This document shows, piece by piece, positions 36,092-45,102 of a stretch of 64,000 nucleotides of DNA. Source of the stretch: DATKBT01 sp035546295. Its GTDB lineage: Bacteria; Acidobacteriota; Thermoanaerobaculia; Multivoradales; Multivoraceae. The translations under genes and the position numbers were made by a program. Location: positions 45,233 through 109,232 of the forward strand of contig DATKBT010000020.1 of NCBI GenBank assembly GCA_035546295.1, in the 5' to 3' direction. Positions within the stretch are counted from its first letter, which is position 1; each line of letters starts with the position of its first letter. The notes beneath the pieces were generated by a model. The model worked only from the letters and a program-made list of their open reading frames with translations, searched no databases and was not told where the DNA came from.

Positions 36092-37633
36092 TCATGTCCG
36101 GCGCGCGTTCTCGCCGAGGGGTTCACCGGCAGCACCCGCCACGGCGGCCCCCACCGCGAAGATCGTGAGCGTGCCGACGACGATGACCAGGTTCGCGTGC
36201 AGCGGGCTCCTGAGCCACGCCATCGACTCCGGCAGCCGCGGCGAGAGGGTCATCCAGCCGATCACCAGCACGCCGGAGACGACGCCGCACGCTGCCGCCG
36301 GCCGCCCGGCGCGGCGGACGATCATGCCGAGCAGGAACAGGCCCAGCAGACCGCCGGCGAAGATCCCCGACAGCATCCACCAGGCGTCGAGCAGGCTCTC
36401 GACCCCGATCATGGCCAGCGCGGTGGCGGTGCCCAGGGCGCCGACCGCGATCGTCGCGCCGCGTAGCACGCGCATCTGTGCCCGCTCGTTCGCGTCCGGC
36501 GCGACGTAGGTCCGGTAGAGGTCGGACTCGATGACGGTCGCCGACGAGTTGAGGCTGGTGTCGATGCTGCTCATCGCGGCCGCGAACAGCGCCGCCACGA
36601 TCAGCCCCGAGACGCCGGTGGGCAAGGCCTCGACGATGAAGTGAGGGAACGCGCGGTCCGCGATCTGGGGGATCGCTCGACCTGTCCCGTCGACCGCGTC
36701 GACCAGTGCTCGCCAGCGCTCTGGGTGAACCGAGAGGTCGGCATAGAGCGCGGTCCCGATCAGGAAGAACAGAGCCGAGACCGGCACGTAGAGCAGAGCC
36801 GCCAGCCACACCGAGGCCCTCGCCGCTCGCTCGCTGCGCGCGACGTGGTAGCGCTGGACGTAGCTCTGATCGATGCCGAAGTTGTTGAGGTTGATGAACA
36901 GGCCGTAGAGCAGCACCACCCAGAAGGTCGAGGTCGTCAGGCCGGGTGCGAGTCTGCCGAGGCTCCACTTGCCGTCCGCCGCCCCGATCTCGATCACGCG
37001 CGCCGCACCCTCGATCAGGTCGCCCGGCATGCCGGCGATCAGCACCACGAGGACGAGCAGGGCGCCGACGCCGAGGACGATGCTCTGGATGACGTCGGTC
37101 CAGACCACCGCCTCGATGCCTCCGATCAGGGTGTAGAGGGTCACGATCACTCCGGTCGCGAGGATGACCGCCGCCGGCCTCCACCCGGTGAGCGGACCGA
37201 GCGCGAGCGCCATGCCGAACAGGATGGCGCCGATCCGGGCGAGTTGGGTCAGCAGGTAGCAGAGCATTCCGTAGGTGCGCGCCCAGCGTCCGAATCGCCG
37301 CTCGAGGTGCTCGTAGGCGGACAGCGAATCGCCGCGCCGGTAGAACGGCACGAACCAGCGCACCGCGATCCAGGCGGCGAGCGGCAGGGTGAGGCTGAAG
37401 ACGAACGAGTTCCAGTCCTCGGCGAAGGCCTTGCCCGGAACGCCCAGGAAGGTATTGCTCGAGAGGAAGGTGCCGAACAGCGAGAGCCCGACCGCCCAGC
37501 CCGGGAGCGCGCCGCCGGCGGCGACGAAGCCGGCGGGCGTCCGGCTGCGACGCGACAGCGCCAGGCTCCAGCCGATCACGGCCGTCACGTAGACCGCGAG
37601 CACCAGGAGGTCGATCGCCGGCAGGCTGCGCAC
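36092..37633 (-). CDS. Sodium:solute symporter, SiaT-like
   Basis: The 513-residue membrane protein starts at a GTG only 4 bp after the upstream sialidase stop, so the two genes are coupled. It shows the 13-span SSS layout. The segment GWAVGLSLFGTFLSSNTF then LGVPGKAFAEDW matches the first helix pair around the sodium and substrate sites of SiaT-type sialic acid symporters. IGGIEAVVWTDVIQ, NLNNFGIDQSYVQRY and AALFAAAMSSIDTSLNS are standard SSS signatures. The next gene is an exo-sialidase, so uptake of released sialic acid is the most likely role. Other sugars or acids cannot be excluded from sequence alone. Confidence 0.82.
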   Translation of the reverse strand: MRSLPAIDLLVLAVYVTAVIGWSLALSRRSRTPAGFVAAGGALPGWAVGLSLFGTFLSSNTFLGVPGKAFAEDWNSFVFSLTLPLAAWIAVRWFVPFYRRGDSLSAYEHLERRFGRWARTYGMLCYLLTQLARIGAILFGMALALGPLTGWRPAAVILATGVIVTLYTLIGGIEAVVWTDVIQSIVLGVGALLVLVVLIAGMPGDLIEGAARVIEIGAADGKWSLGRLAPGLTTSTFWVVLLYGLFINLNNFGIDQSYVQRYHVARSERAARASVWLAALLYVPVSALFFLIGTALYADLSVHPERWRALVDAVDGTGRAIPQIADRAFPHFIVEALPTGVSGLIVAALFAAAMSSIDTSLNSSATVIESDLYRTYVAPDANERAQMRVLRGATIAVGALGTATALAMIGVESLLDAWWMLSGIFAGGLLGLFLLGMIVRRAGRPAAACGVVSGVLVIGWMTLSPRLPESMAWLRSPLHANLVIVVGTLTIFAVGAAVAGAAGEPLGENARRT

Positions 37634-37637
37634 TCGG

Positions 37638-38795
37638 CTACCGCGGTGCGTCGGACGGCGCGCGCATCGACTCGGGCCAGACGCCCCCCTCGATTGCGAC
37701 CGGAGCGAAGAGTTCGGGGTCGAGCACGACGTGCTGGATCCGCTGCCGCCGCCAGGTGTAGGTGACGTGGACCCTGCCGTCGCGAGTCTGGATCACGGCC
37801 GGATAGGAGTACTCGCCGGCCCGCGGCCCCAACGCGGACTCGTTCTCGAGCTCGGCGACTGCGAACCAGCTCTCACCGTCCTCGGAGACCGCGACGTTGA
37901 GCCGGGCGCGCGAGCCCGGACCACGAGTCGTGTGGTTGTAGACCAGGAGCAGGCGTTCATCCTCGAGCGTCAAGCCGTCGACGCCGGCGCTCGGGTTGGG
38001 GAGCGCGGTCTCCTCGAGCGGCGACCAGCTCTCGCCGGAATCGGTCGAGACCGTGGCCAGGATGCGGTTCTGGCGCGAGCGCTCGAGCGCGAGCAGGCTG
38101 CCGTCGAGACGTCGCAGGATCGTCGGCTGGATGGCGCCGTACTCACCGCCGTCCGGCCGCGCGTGCTCGATAAGGTCGATCCGCCGCCAGGTGCGGCCCA
38201 GATCCGCGGTCTTCTCGAAGTGGATGCGCCAGCCGTCGTGCTCGGTGCTCGAGCCGCACAGCAGCACGCCTCCCGGGAGCTCGACCGGCTTGCTGCGGAT
38301 CGGGCCGAGGATGCCGTCGGGCAGGCGCTCCGGCTCCGACCAGGTCTGTCCGCCGTCGCTCGAGCGCTTCAGCATGCCCCACCAGGTGCTGGGCGACGGT
38401 CCGACCTTGTAGAAGAGGAGGAGCGGCGCGGGCCGATCCCCTCCACCCGTCGGCTGGAAGAGCACGGGGTTCCAGGTGGGATGGCGTGTCTCCCCGGTCT
38501 CGCCGGTGGCGACCCGTCGCGGCGGGCTCCAGCCGCCGGTGTCGGCCGCTTGCGAGGAGAGCCAGATGTCGACGTCGGGGTGCCCCTCCTCCGTGCCGCC
38601 GAACCACGCTGCCAGCAGCGCGCCGTCCGGCCTCTCGACCAGGGTCGAGGCATGACACTCGGGGAACGGCGCGCGCTCGAAGATCGGTGAGCTCTCGGTC
38701 ACGGGATCCTGGGCATGGACTGGGGCCTGGAGTGCGGCGCTCACGATCAGGAGAGCGAGGGCGGCGCGCGCGGCGGTCGAAAGAGGGAGCGACAT
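37638..38795 (-). CDS. Secreted exo-sialidase (BNR-repeat family)
   Basis: The 385-residue protein starts at the ATG at 38795 and has a signal peptide (AALALLIVSAALQAPVHA). The FECHASTLVE-like entry (PECHASTLVERPDG), the AAWFGGTEEG loop and the Asp-box repeats SSDGGQTWSEPE, TADLGRTWRRID and STDSGESWSPLE belong to the sialidase superfamily, which folds as a six-bladed propeller. Later motifs include RSRQNRILATVST and GVDGLTLEDERLLLVYNHT. It would release terminal sialic acid from glycans outside the inner membrane. It is followed 4 bp later by a SiaT-like symporter gene. Confidence 0.8.
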   Translation of the reverse strand: MSLPLSTAARAALALLIVSAALQAPVHAQDPVTESSPIFERAPFPECHASTLVERPDGALLAAWFGGTEEGHPDVDIWLSSQAADTGGWSPPRRVATGETGETRHPTWNPVLFQPTGGGDRPAPLLLFYKVGPSPSTWWGMLKRSSDGGQTWSEPERLPDGILGPIRSKPVELPGGVLLCGSSTEHDGWRIHFEKTADLGRTWRRIDLIEHARPDGGEYGAIQPTILRRLDGSLLALERSRQNRILATVSTDSGESWSPLEETALPNPSAGVDGLTLEDERLLLVYNHTTRGPGSRARLNVAVSEDGESWFAVAELENESALGPRAGEYSYPAVIQTRDGRVHVTYTWRRQRIQHVVLDPELFAPVAIEGGVWPESMRAPSDAPR

Positions 38796-38936
38796 CGGAT
38801 CGAAAGCGCGAAACTGAGGAAATCGAGGAGCGCCGCGGCGCCTCTCGTCGGAGCGTTAGCCTCCCTGGTATCGTACTTCGTTGATTCCCTGCATCGCCGC
38901 GCCGGGTTCCTCCTGGCGCCTCATAGGAGTCCGACG

Positions 38937-40910
38937 ATGACCTGGCTCCGCGCTCTCGTGCTCGTCCTCCTGGTGGCCGGTGGCCTCGGACCGACGGTAG
39001 GAGCGGCCCGAGCCCAGCCCGTTCCCGGTCATCCCGACGTGATGGCCGAGCTGGTGCAGGTGGACGGCGCCCGCGCCGACGGCACGCCGGCGACCCTCAA
39101 CCGCGTGACCTTCCTCCGTCTTCGCCCGGTGTCGTCGACCCCCGAGCTCGAGGTCGATGCGGTGATCATCGCGCAGCCGGGCTTCTCGAGCACGCCGGCG
39201 GCGTGGCTCCAGGTGGCGGCGCAGGTGGTCGCGAAGGCTCGCCGCCAGGTGTGCCCGATCGCGGGCGCCACCGACCGGCGCTGTGTGGTCGAGGTGTGGG
39301 TGATCGACCGGCGTGGCTCCCATGTCGAAGACACCGTCGGTCTCCGCCGGGCCTGGCGTGCTCGCGATCCCGGAGTCGCGGTGCGCTACTACTACGGCGC
39401 CGAGGCGTTCGCCCCGAACGGCGTCATCCGCCGCCCCGAAGACGGCAACTACGACTCGCTGCTGGGGTCGCGCAGCTCCGTCTTCCGGCCGCTGACGCAG
39501 GACGATCTGCGCTTCGTGTGGGACTGGGGCTTCGAGACGGCGGCCGGCGACGTCGACGCCCTGATCGAGCTGCTGCCCAAGAAGGCGCGCGGGACGAACG
39601 TGTTCGTCGCCGGCCACTCGCAGGGGGGCGGCTTCGTCGCCAACTGGGCCGGCCGGCGCGGACTGGGCGGCGACCGGGGTCATCGGATCGCGGCCGGTCT
39701 CATCTTCCTCGACGGCGGTCCGTCGGCCGGCGAGGGGGCGCCGAGCGAGGACGCGGTGGCTCGTCACGTCGGCGACGTCCGCCAGATGGAGCTCGGAACC
39801 GATCCCGTCTTCGGCGCCGAGCTGGCCGGGATCCCCATTGGCACCGGGCTCGGGGTGCGCAATGCCGTCCAGGGTCTCTACTACGTGCTCCAGCCCGACG
39901 CCGAGTCGGTGATGGCGCCGAGCGTGGCGCCGCATCCGGCCGCCGAGTGCTTCGTCTTCGGCCGGTACCTGCCGGCCGACCGCTGCGCGGGGATCGGGCT
40001 GCGGCTGACCAACCGGGCGCACGCCGGGATGGCGTTCGACGACGATCCGATCCCGGGCGCCTTCCTGCAGACGCCGATCATCACCGCGCTGGGCATCCGC
40101 TCGGGCCACCTGGACTTCGCTCCTCGCGGCGGATCGTGGATCTGCGCCGCACCCGGGCCGCAGGGTGACCGGCCCCCCTGCCCGCCGAGCCACCAGATGA
40201 TCGACCCCCAGAAGGTCTACGACTGGCTCGACGGCGGAGGGGGCGGCGCGGCCGGCGCGGACGGCCCGCTCAACGGCTGGAGCTTCGGCCCGGATGGCTG
40301 GAGCGATCGGTTCCTCCAGCCCGGCCCCAATCCCACGAAGGTGCTCGCCTACATGCTGCAGAACGGTTTCGCGCCGACCCGCACGAACGTCGAGCCGGTG
40401 ACTCTGCGGCTCGACGACTCGGGGCGCGTGACGCTCGACGCGCGCGTGCTCAACGGGCTCACCTGGTACCAGTCCCGCCGGTACGACCTCGACCTCCGCT
40501 TCCTCGGTCGGTTCCGGTCGATCGTGATCGACCGCGCCGGGGTCCGCCACCAGATCGACAAGATCGGGATCAGCGCGCCGGTCTACGTCGCGGCGCGTGA
40601 AGAGCGCGAGAATCCCTTTCCCGCGGTGACCGACTACACGGCGATCGGGCCTCAGGGTCTCACCCAGTCCGATGCCGCGCGCGCAAAGGGTCCCTTCGAG
40701 CCCACGCTCAGCACGCGCCTCTACGGGCACTCCGACTTCCTGACCGCCGACGATTCGTTGGCGGATTCCGTGAAGCCGGGGGAGCCCGGCGCCAACGTGG
40801 TGAGCGCGACCCTGGTCGACTGGGTGCTGGCCCGCTCGAGCGGAACGGTGAGGACGCCGGATCCCGACAGGTTGGGCGTCGGCGACTGGGCGGGGAGCGA
40901 GGATCGGTGA
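38937..40910 (+). CDS. Secreted alpha/beta hydrolase
   Basis: The 657-residue protein starts at the ATG at 38937 with AGGAG upstream and has a signal peptide (LVLVLLVAGGLGPTVGAARA). The first half folds as an alpha/beta hydrolase: VDAVIIAQPGFSST is the first core strand, VEVWVIDRRG the next, and NVFVAGHSQGGG carries the nucleophile elbow with Ser228. An Asp (FLDGGPS region) and a His (SGHLDFAPRG) complete a likely catalytic triad. The second half has poly-Gly and beta regions of unknown role. The substrate is not evident; the family includes esterases and lipases. It is divergent from the sialidase gene. Confidence 0.75.
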   Translation: MTWLRALVLVLLVAGGLGPTVGAARAQPVPGHPDVMAELVQVDGARADGTPATLNRVTFLRLRPVSSTPELEVDAVIIAQPGFSSTPAAWLQVAAQVVAKARRQVCPIAGATDRRCVVEVWVIDRRGSHVEDTVGLRRAWRARDPGVAVRYYYGAEAFAPNGVIRRPEDGNYDSLLGSRSSVFRPLTQDDLRFVWDWGFETAAGDVDALIELLPKKARGTNVFVAGHSQGGGFVANWAGRRGLGGDRGHRIAAGLIFLDGGPSAGEGAPSEDAVARHVGDVRQMELGTDPVFGAELAGIPIGTGLGVRNAVQGLYYVLQPDAESVMAPSVAPHPAAECFVFGRYLPADRCAGIGLRLTNRAHAGMAFDDDPIPGAFLQTPIITALGIRSGHLDFAPRGGSWICAAPGPQGDRPPCPPSHQMIDPQKVYDWLDGGGGGAAGADGPLNGWSFGPDGWSDRFLQPGPNPTKVLAYMLQNGFAPTRTNVEPVTLRLDDSGRVTLDARVLNGLTWYQSRRYDLDLRFLGRFRSIVIDRAGVRHQIDKIGISAPVYVAAREERENPFPAVTDYTAIGPQGLTQSDAARAKGPFEPTLSTRLYGHSDFLTADDSLADSVKPGEPGANVVSATLVDWVLARSSGTVRTPDPDRLGVGDWAGSEDR

Positions 40911-40929
40911 GCTCGTCGGAGCTGTTCGC

Positions 40930-41241
40930 TCAGCCGATCCGCTCCTCGAGCACCTGGATCTCCCTTCCGCACTGAGCCACGCGCGGCTCCAGGCCGAGAG
41001 CATCTCGCAGGAACCCGGTCAGGCCCTGGCCACTCTGGGCGAGCTCGCTGATCGCCGTGACCGTGCGCATCTCGGATTCGACGATCCACCGAGACAGCGA
41101 CTCCTCCAGGTGGACGAGGCGCTCGTTCGTCTGAACGAGGCGCTCGTTGGTGCGTCGGACCTCGTCTCGAATCTCGGTCAGGACCGAACAGCGTTGTCGG
41201 CCGGCTCCATGACGAGAACCTAGCAGCCCCCGGAGTTCCAC
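40930..41241 (-). CDS. Small coiled-coil protein
   Basis: The 103-residue frame has a central heptad-rich stretch: EVRRTNERLVQTNERLVHLEESLSRW, in two consecutive parts. Related short proteins occur in other bacteria with a TNERL repeat, but the function is unknown. The only ATG is at 41241, with no clear ribosome-binding site. It is convergent with the hydrolase gene. Real coding status is moderately likely because the coiled coil is typical and the opposite strand has no better frame. Confidence 0.5.
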   Translation of the reverse strand: MELRGLLGSRHGAGRQRCSVLTEIRDEVRRTNERLVQTNERLVHLEESLSRWIVESEMRTVTAISELAQSGQGLTGFLRDALGLEPRVAQCGREIQVLEERIG

Positions 41242-41471
41242 GGGCTGTCAGCAGCCCATGCTGCGCCGAGGGCTCGTTCACCGCCGGCGCATGGAGAGCG
41301 GTATCTCGGCAGAGTCCCGGTCCCGAGGTCGCGGCCGGCTCGAGGCTCTCCCGCCGCTGGCGCTCGCTCGGCTTTCGGGTGAGAATCGCCGCATTCGTCA
41401 AAGCAGAGGGTCCACGAGCATCCGGCCGGCGGAGACCGCGCGATCCGTCGTCATCCGAGGGAGGGTCAGGA

Positions 41472-42833
41472 ATGGCTGCCAGCAAGGCTGTCGAGAAAGA
41501 GATCAACCGCTTCATGAAGGGGCTGATCAAGCGCAACCCGGGGGAGCCCGAGTTCCACCAGGCGGTGCACGAGGTCGTCGAGTCGGTGATGCCGTTCGTG
41601 CTCGACCACGAGCAGTACCGTCGCGCCCAGGTGCTCGAGCGGATGACCGAGCCCGACCGCATCATCATCTTCCGCGTGACCTGGGAGGACGACAAGGGCA
41701 ACATCCGCGCCAATCGCGCGTGGCGCGTGCAGTTCAACAACTCGATCGGCCCCTACAAGGGCGGCCTTCGCTTCCATCCCTCGGTCAACTTGAGCATCCT
41801 CAAGTTCCTGGGCTTCGAGCAGACCTTCAAGAACAGCCTCACCGGGCTGCCGATGGGGGGCGCCAAGGGCGGCTCCAACTTCAACCCGAAGGGCAAGAGC
41901 GACCGCGAGGTGATGCGCTTCTGCCACTCGATGATGATCGAGCTGCACCGGCACATCGGAGAGGACACCGATGTGCCGGCCGGCGACATCGGCGTCGGGG
42001 CGCGCGAGATCAGCTACCTGTTCGGGCAGTACAAGCGCACCGAGAACCGATTCGTGGGCGTGTTGACCGGCAAGGGGCTGGCGTTCGGCGGCAGCCTGAT
42101 CCGCACCGAGGCGACCGGTTACGGCGCCGTCTACTTCATGGAGAACGCGCTCGAGGCGGTCGGCGAGAGCGTGGCCGGCAAGACCTGCGCGGTCTCGGGC
42201 TCGGGCAACGTCGCGCTCTATGCCATCGAGAAGATCCACCACCTCGGCGGCAAGGCGGTCACCGCCTCCGACTCGGGCGGCTTCATCCACGACCCCGACG
42301 GGATCGACGAGGAAAAGCTGGCCTGGCTCAAGGAGCTCAAGGAGGTGCAGCGCGGGCGCATCGCCGAGTACGCCGATCACTTCAAGGGCAGCACCTACCA
42401 CGACGGCAAGCGCCCGTGGGGGATCCCCGTCGACCTGGCGTTCCCGTGCGCGACCCAGAACGAGCTCGACGGCGACGATGCCAAGGCGCTGGTCGAGAAC
42501 GGCGTGCGCGGAGTCGCCGAGGGCGCCAACATGCCGACCACGGCGGCCGGCGTCAAATGCTTCATCGACGCTCGCGTGCTGTTCGGTCCCGCCAAGGCCG
42601 CCAACGCCGGCGGCGTTGCGGTCTCGGGTCTCGAGCAGAGCCAGAACGCGCTGCGCATCTCGTGGTCGCGCGAGGAGGTCGACGACCGGCTCAAGGGCAT
42701 CATGCGCAGCATCTATGCGCGCTGCGCGGCCTACGGGCTCGAGAAGGACGGCTTCATCAACATGGTCAACGGCGCCAACATCGGGGGCTTCATCAAGGTC
42801 GCCGATGCGATGGTTGCCTACGGCGCGGTCTGA
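41472..42833 (+). CDS. gdhA: NADP-type glutamate dehydrogenase
   Basis: The 453-residue enzyme starts at the ATG at 41472 (CAGGA just upstream). It makes glutamate from 2-oxoglutarate and ammonia. The core signature is PYKGGLRFHPSVN (substrate binding), PMGGAKGGSNFNPKGKS with the catalytic Lys132, and DVPAGDIGVGAREI. The dinucleotide fold reads CAVSGSGNVALYAIEKI. Length and the KGGS(N/D)FNPKGKSD block fit the hexameric NADP-dependent class of E. coli GdhA. It is followed only 3 bp later by the S9 peptidase GTG, so a shared transcript is possible. Confidence 0.92.
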   Translation: MAASKAVEKEINRFMKGLIKRNPGEPEFHQAVHEVVESVMPFVLDHEQYRRAQVLERMTEPDRIIIFRVTWEDDKGNIRANRAWRVQFNNSIGPYKGGLRFHPSVNLSILKFLGFEQTFKNSLTGLPMGGAKGGSNFNPKGKSDREVMRFCHSMMIELHRHIGEDTDVPAGDIGVGAREISYLFGQYKRTENRFVGVLTGKGLAFGGSLIRTEATGYGAVYFMENALEAVGESVAGKTCAVSGSGNVALYAIEKIHHLGGKAVTASDSGGFIHDPDGIDEEKLAWLKELKEVQRGRIAEYADHFKGSTYHDGKRPWGIPVDLAFPCATQNELDGDDAKALVENGVRGVAEGANMPTTAAGVKCFIDARVLFGPAKAANAGGVAVSGLEQSQNALRISWSREEVDDRLKGIMRSIYARCAAYGLEKDGFINMVNGANIGGFIKVADAMVAYGAV

Positions 42834-42836
42834 GCC

Positions 42837-44987
42837 GTGGCAGGTCGTTCGAGCGTCCTCGAAGCGAGAGCCCTGGTGTCACGGGACGGCGGCACGGTCG
42901 CCGCCGTGCTCCTCCGACTCCCTCTCCTCAGGCTTTCACTGCTCCTCCTGCTGAGCGCTGCCGCGCCGGTCCCGGCCCAGTCGCAGGACCCGGCGGCGAT
43001 GCCGACGCTCCAGCTCGCCGACGTCATGGAGCTGGAGGTCGCGGCCGATCCCGTGATCTCGCCCGACGGGCGCCGGATCGCCTACGTCCGCCAGTCGATG
43101 GACAGAATGGCCGATCGCCAGCGGTCGCGGATCTGGCTGGTCGACCCCGACGGCACGCATCATCGGCCGCTCGGGGACGGCGAATCCGACGACGGGAGCC
43201 CGGTCTGGTCCCCCGACAGCAGCCGCCTCGCCTACGTCTCCAGGGGTCCGGGAGAGTCGGGTGGGGGTCCCGCGCAGCTCTGGGTGCGCTGGATGGACAC
43301 CGGGCAGGCGGCCGAGCTGTCGCAGCTCGAACGCGGACCGCGCGCGCTGGCGTGGTCTCCCGACGGGACGCGCATCGCGTTCCTCGCCTTCGTCCCCGAG
43401 CCGGTCGAGCCCTTCGCCGAGCTGCCCAGCCCGCCGGACGGCGCCGAGTGGGCACCGCCCCCGCGGGTCATCCGCAACCTCACCTACCGCGCCGACGGCC
43501 GCGGCTTTCTCGAGAACGGCCACACCCAGGTGTTCGTGATCCCGGCCGAGGGCGGGAGCGCGCGTCAGCTCACGGAAGGACCCTACGACCACCAGGGACC
43601 GCTGAGCTGGGCAGGCGACGGGCACCTGGTGCTGTCGGTCAACCGGCACGAGAGCCGCGAGCTCGACCCCGCCGACACCGAGGTGGTGGAGCTCGACGTC
43701 GAGACCGGCGAGATCCGTACGCTGACCCAGCGCCACGGACCCGATGGGGGCGCCGTCGCCTCGCCCGACGGGCGCTGGATCGCCTACACCGGCTACGACG
43801 AGCGCTACCAGGGCTACCAACGGACCCTGCTCTCGCTGATCCCGAGAGCCGGCGGCGAGCCGCGCGTGCTCACCGGAGAGCTCGACCGCAGCGTCGGCGG
43901 GCTCGCCTGGAGCGCCGACAGCCGCTTCGTCTACTTCCAGTACGACGACCTCGGCACCACCAAGGTGGGGCGCGTCGACCTCGACGGCGAAGTCGGTACG
44001 GTGGCCTCCGGGCTCGGCGGCATGTCGCTGGGACGGCCCTACACCGCGGCCTCGTACTCGCTCGCCCGCGACGGCTCGATCGCCTTCACGCTGAGCCGTC
44101 CCGACCGCCCCGCCGACGTCGCCGTGCTCGCCGCCGGTCAGGACGGCTCGAACGGGGAGCCGCGCGCCGTCACCCAGCTCAACGAGGACCTGCTCGGCCG
44201 TCGCCGCCTCGGAACGGTCGAGGAGCTCTGGACCGAGTCGACGTTCGACCAGCGTCGGATCCACGGCTGGATCGTCAAGCCCCCCGGCTTCGATCCCGCC
44301 AGGAAGTACCCGCTGCTGCTCGAGATCCACGGCGGCCCGTTCGCGGCCTACGGCCCCCACTTCGCGGCCGAGATCCAGCTGTACGCGGCGGCTGGCTACG
44401 TCGTGCTCTACATGAACCCGCGCGGATCGACCAGCTACGGCGAGGAGTTCGGCAACCTGATCCACCACGCCTACCCGAGCCAGGACTACGACGATCTGAT
44501 GTCGGGGGTCGACGCCGTGATCGCCCAGGGCTCGGTCGATCCCGAGCGGCTCTACGTCACCGGCGGCAGCGGCGGCGGCGTGCTGACCTCCTGGATCGTG
44601 GGCAAGACGGACCGCTTCCGCGCCGCGGTGGTCGCCAAGCCCGTGATCAACTGGGCGAGCTTCGTGCTCACCACCGACTTCGCCGACACCGCGGCCAAGT
44701 ACTGGTTCCCGGTCCTGCCCTGGGAGGACTACGAGCACTACTGGAACCGTTCGCCGCTGTCGCTGGTCGGCAACGTGAAGACGCCCACGATGCTGCTCAC
44801 CGGCGAGGAGGACTACCGCACCCCGATGGCGGAGTCCGAGCAGTACTACCAGGCGCTGCGCCTGCGCGGCGTCGACACCGCCCTGGTGCGCATCCCGGGA
44901 GCCTCGCACTCGATCGCGGCGCGCCCCAGCCAGCTCATGGCCAAGGTGGCCTACATCCTGGCCTGGTTCGAGAAGCACGGCGGGTAG
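42837..44987 (+). CDS. S9-family prolyl oligopeptidase-type peptidase
   Basis: The frame opens at a GTG at 42837 (716 residues); downstream starts around 42876-42906 are also possible because the signal-like segment LPLLRLSLLLLLSAAAPVPAQ comes later. A seven-bladed propeller with SPDGRRIAYVRQS and WSPDSSRLAYVS blocks is followed by an alpha/beta hydrolase. The nucleophile is Ser578 in YVTGGSGGGVLTSW, where the family motif is GGSxGG. The Asp is in LTGEEDYRTPM and the His in PGASHSIAARP. It would degrade peptides outside the cytoplasm. It has the acylaminoacyl-peptidase-like layout. Confidence 0.87.
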   Translation: MAGRSSVLEARALVSRDGGTVAAVLLRLPLLRLSLLLLLSAAAPVPAQSQDPAAMPTLQLADVMELEVAADPVISPDGRRIAYVRQSMDRMADRQRSRIWLVDPDGTHHRPLGDGESDDGSPVWSPDSSRLAYVSRGPGESGGGPAQLWVRWMDTGQAAELSQLERGPRALAWSPDGTRIAFLAFVPEPVEPFAELPSPPDGAEWAPPPRVIRNLTYRADGRGFLENGHTQVFVIPAEGGSARQLTEGPYDHQGPLSWAGDGHLVLSVNRHESRELDPADTEVVELDVETGEIRTLTQRHGPDGGAVASPDGRWIAYTGYDERYQGYQRTLLSLIPRAGGEPRVLTGELDRSVGGLAWSADSRFVYFQYDDLGTTKVGRVDLDGEVGTVASGLGGMSLGRPYTAASYSLARDGSIAFTLSRPDRPADVAVLAAGQDGSNGEPRAVTQLNEDLLGRRRLGTVEELWTESTFDQRRIHGWIVKPPGFDPARKYPLLLEIHGGPFAAYGPHFAAEIQLYAAAGYVVLYMNPRGSTSYGEEFGNLIHHAYPSQDYDDLMSGVDAVIAQGSVDPERLYVTGGSGGGVLTSWIVGKTDRFRAAVVAKPVINWASFVLTTDFADTAAKYWFPVLPWEDYEHYWNRSPLSLVGNVKTPTMLLTGEEDYRTPMAESEQYYQALRLRGVDTALVRIPGASHSIAARPSQLMAKVAYILAWFEKHGG

Positions 44988-45102
44988 GAGTCGGTACGCC
45001 CGTTCATCCACGTCCCGAACGACCGCGGGAGCTCGAAGGCGGTATCCTGGCGACTCCCACCCATCCAGCGCTCCGAGCGTTGACCCCGGAGAGTTCCCGC
45101 CG

